From contig CAIYTJ010000269.1 of the NCBI GenBank assembly GCA_903929065.1, forward strand, positions 1 through 13,071: DNA of 13,071 nt. Direction: 5' to 3'. The position numbers were made by a program, and so were the translations under genes. Positions 12,913-13,071 of this stretch are shown here, one piece after another. Position 1 is the first letter of the stretch. Each line of letters begins with the position of its first letter. The notes under the pieces are model-generated. The model was not told the origin of the DNA, did no database searches, and saw nothing but the letters and a program-made list of their open reading frames with translations. The DNA comes from an uncultured Bacteroidales bacterium. GTDB taxonomy: Bacteria; Bacteroidota; Bacteroidia; Bacteroidales; Paludibacteraceae.

Positions 12913-12934
12913 AAAGGGAAAATTCTTTCCCTTT
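12913..12934. terminator. 9-bp perfect hairpin, possible terminator
   Basis: AAAGGGAAA-ATTC-TTTCCCTTT. On the minus strand the stem is followed by two more T, so termination of leftward transcription coming from the right is possible. On the plus strand it is followed by AAATCCTTTT, a poorer tail. Confidence 0.4.
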
Positions 12935-12970
12935 AAATCCTTTTAGTTTTTGATAGTCAGAGAGTTGAAT

Positions 12971-13029
12971 TTTTTTTTTGCCAATTCTATGGGAATAGTC
13001 TGTTTTTTAACTTTAGTCTGTTTTTTTTT
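12971..13029 (+). repeat. T-tracts and a duplicated TAGTCTGTTTTTT motif
   Basis: TAGTCTG followed by a T-run occurs at 12996 and 13014 (18-bp period). T-tracts lie at 12971-12979, 13003-13008 and 13021-13029. The stretch is likely intrinsically bent and non-coding. From here to the window end no gene is visible on either strand. Confidence 0.5.
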
Positions 13030-13071
13030 ATTTTTTGGCTTGTATAAATAAGGTTGGTAAAGCGATTTTTC

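Larger units (their letters stand above)
6680..13071 (+). mobile_element. Left part of an integrative, probably mobilizable, element (right end not in window)
   Basis: It begins at the tRNA-Pro fragment and contains an integrase, a 458-aa unknown gene, an excisionase-like HTH gene, a rep-type ATPase operon and a long structured non-coding tract. The order integrase, cargo, HTH, RepA-like ATPase is typical of small Bacteroidota integrative elements of the NBU/Tn4555 kind (family knowledge). It is more AT-rich than the flanking chromosome. No relaxase, primase or right attachment site is visible, so the element continues past 13071. Confidence 0.82.

Overview
The window looks like a Bacteroidota (Bacteroidales/Marinilabiliales-type) chromosome carrying the left part of an integrated mobile element. 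The taxonomic call rests on several things: a fused HisB with a Bacteroidota-style HAD half, a TAnnTTTG-type -7 box, start codons without clear Shine-Dalgarno sequences, PafA-like and IntDOT-like protein families, and AT-rich dispersed intergenic repeats. The exact genus cannot be told from the sequence.

Bases 1-6674 are ordinary chromosome, all genes on the + strand: the C-terminal two thirds of uvrA (nucleotide excision repair), hisB (histidine biosynthesis), a secreted protein of the PafA-type alkaline phosphatase family that has lost nearly all catalytic residues, a MalY/PatB-type C-S lyase, and ung (uracil-DNA glycosylase). A strong bidirectional terminator closes this block. uvrA and ung both serve DNA repair but show no sign of co-regulation.

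At 6680-6721 the 3' part of a tRNA-Pro(GGG) gene (minus strand) stops abruptly at the anticodon loop. This is the expected scar of a tyrosine-recombinase element integrated in a tRNA gene. The element starts here and runs past the right edge of the window. It carries an integrase with repeated arm-type motifs in front of it; a 458-aa gene of unknown function; three 10-bp iterons; and an operon of an excisionase-like HTH protein, an unknown 138-aa protein and a RepA/RecA-like P-loop ATPase. This is the usual front half of a small Bacteroidota integrative/mobilizable element. Mobilization (relaxase) and primase genes are not seen and would be expected further right.

From 11496 to 13071 there is almost no conventional coding sequence, but there is much secondary structure: a GC-rich hairpin after the rep operon, two copies of a 48-nt hairpin element whose stems differ by largely compensatory changes, nested inverted repeats in front of each copy, and a possible pseudoknot leader just before a small zinc-finger-like gene (12004-12258). 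A second pair of related hairpin units follows near 12540 and 12675, then T-tract-rich DNA. This structured tract is the least explained and most interesting part of the window.
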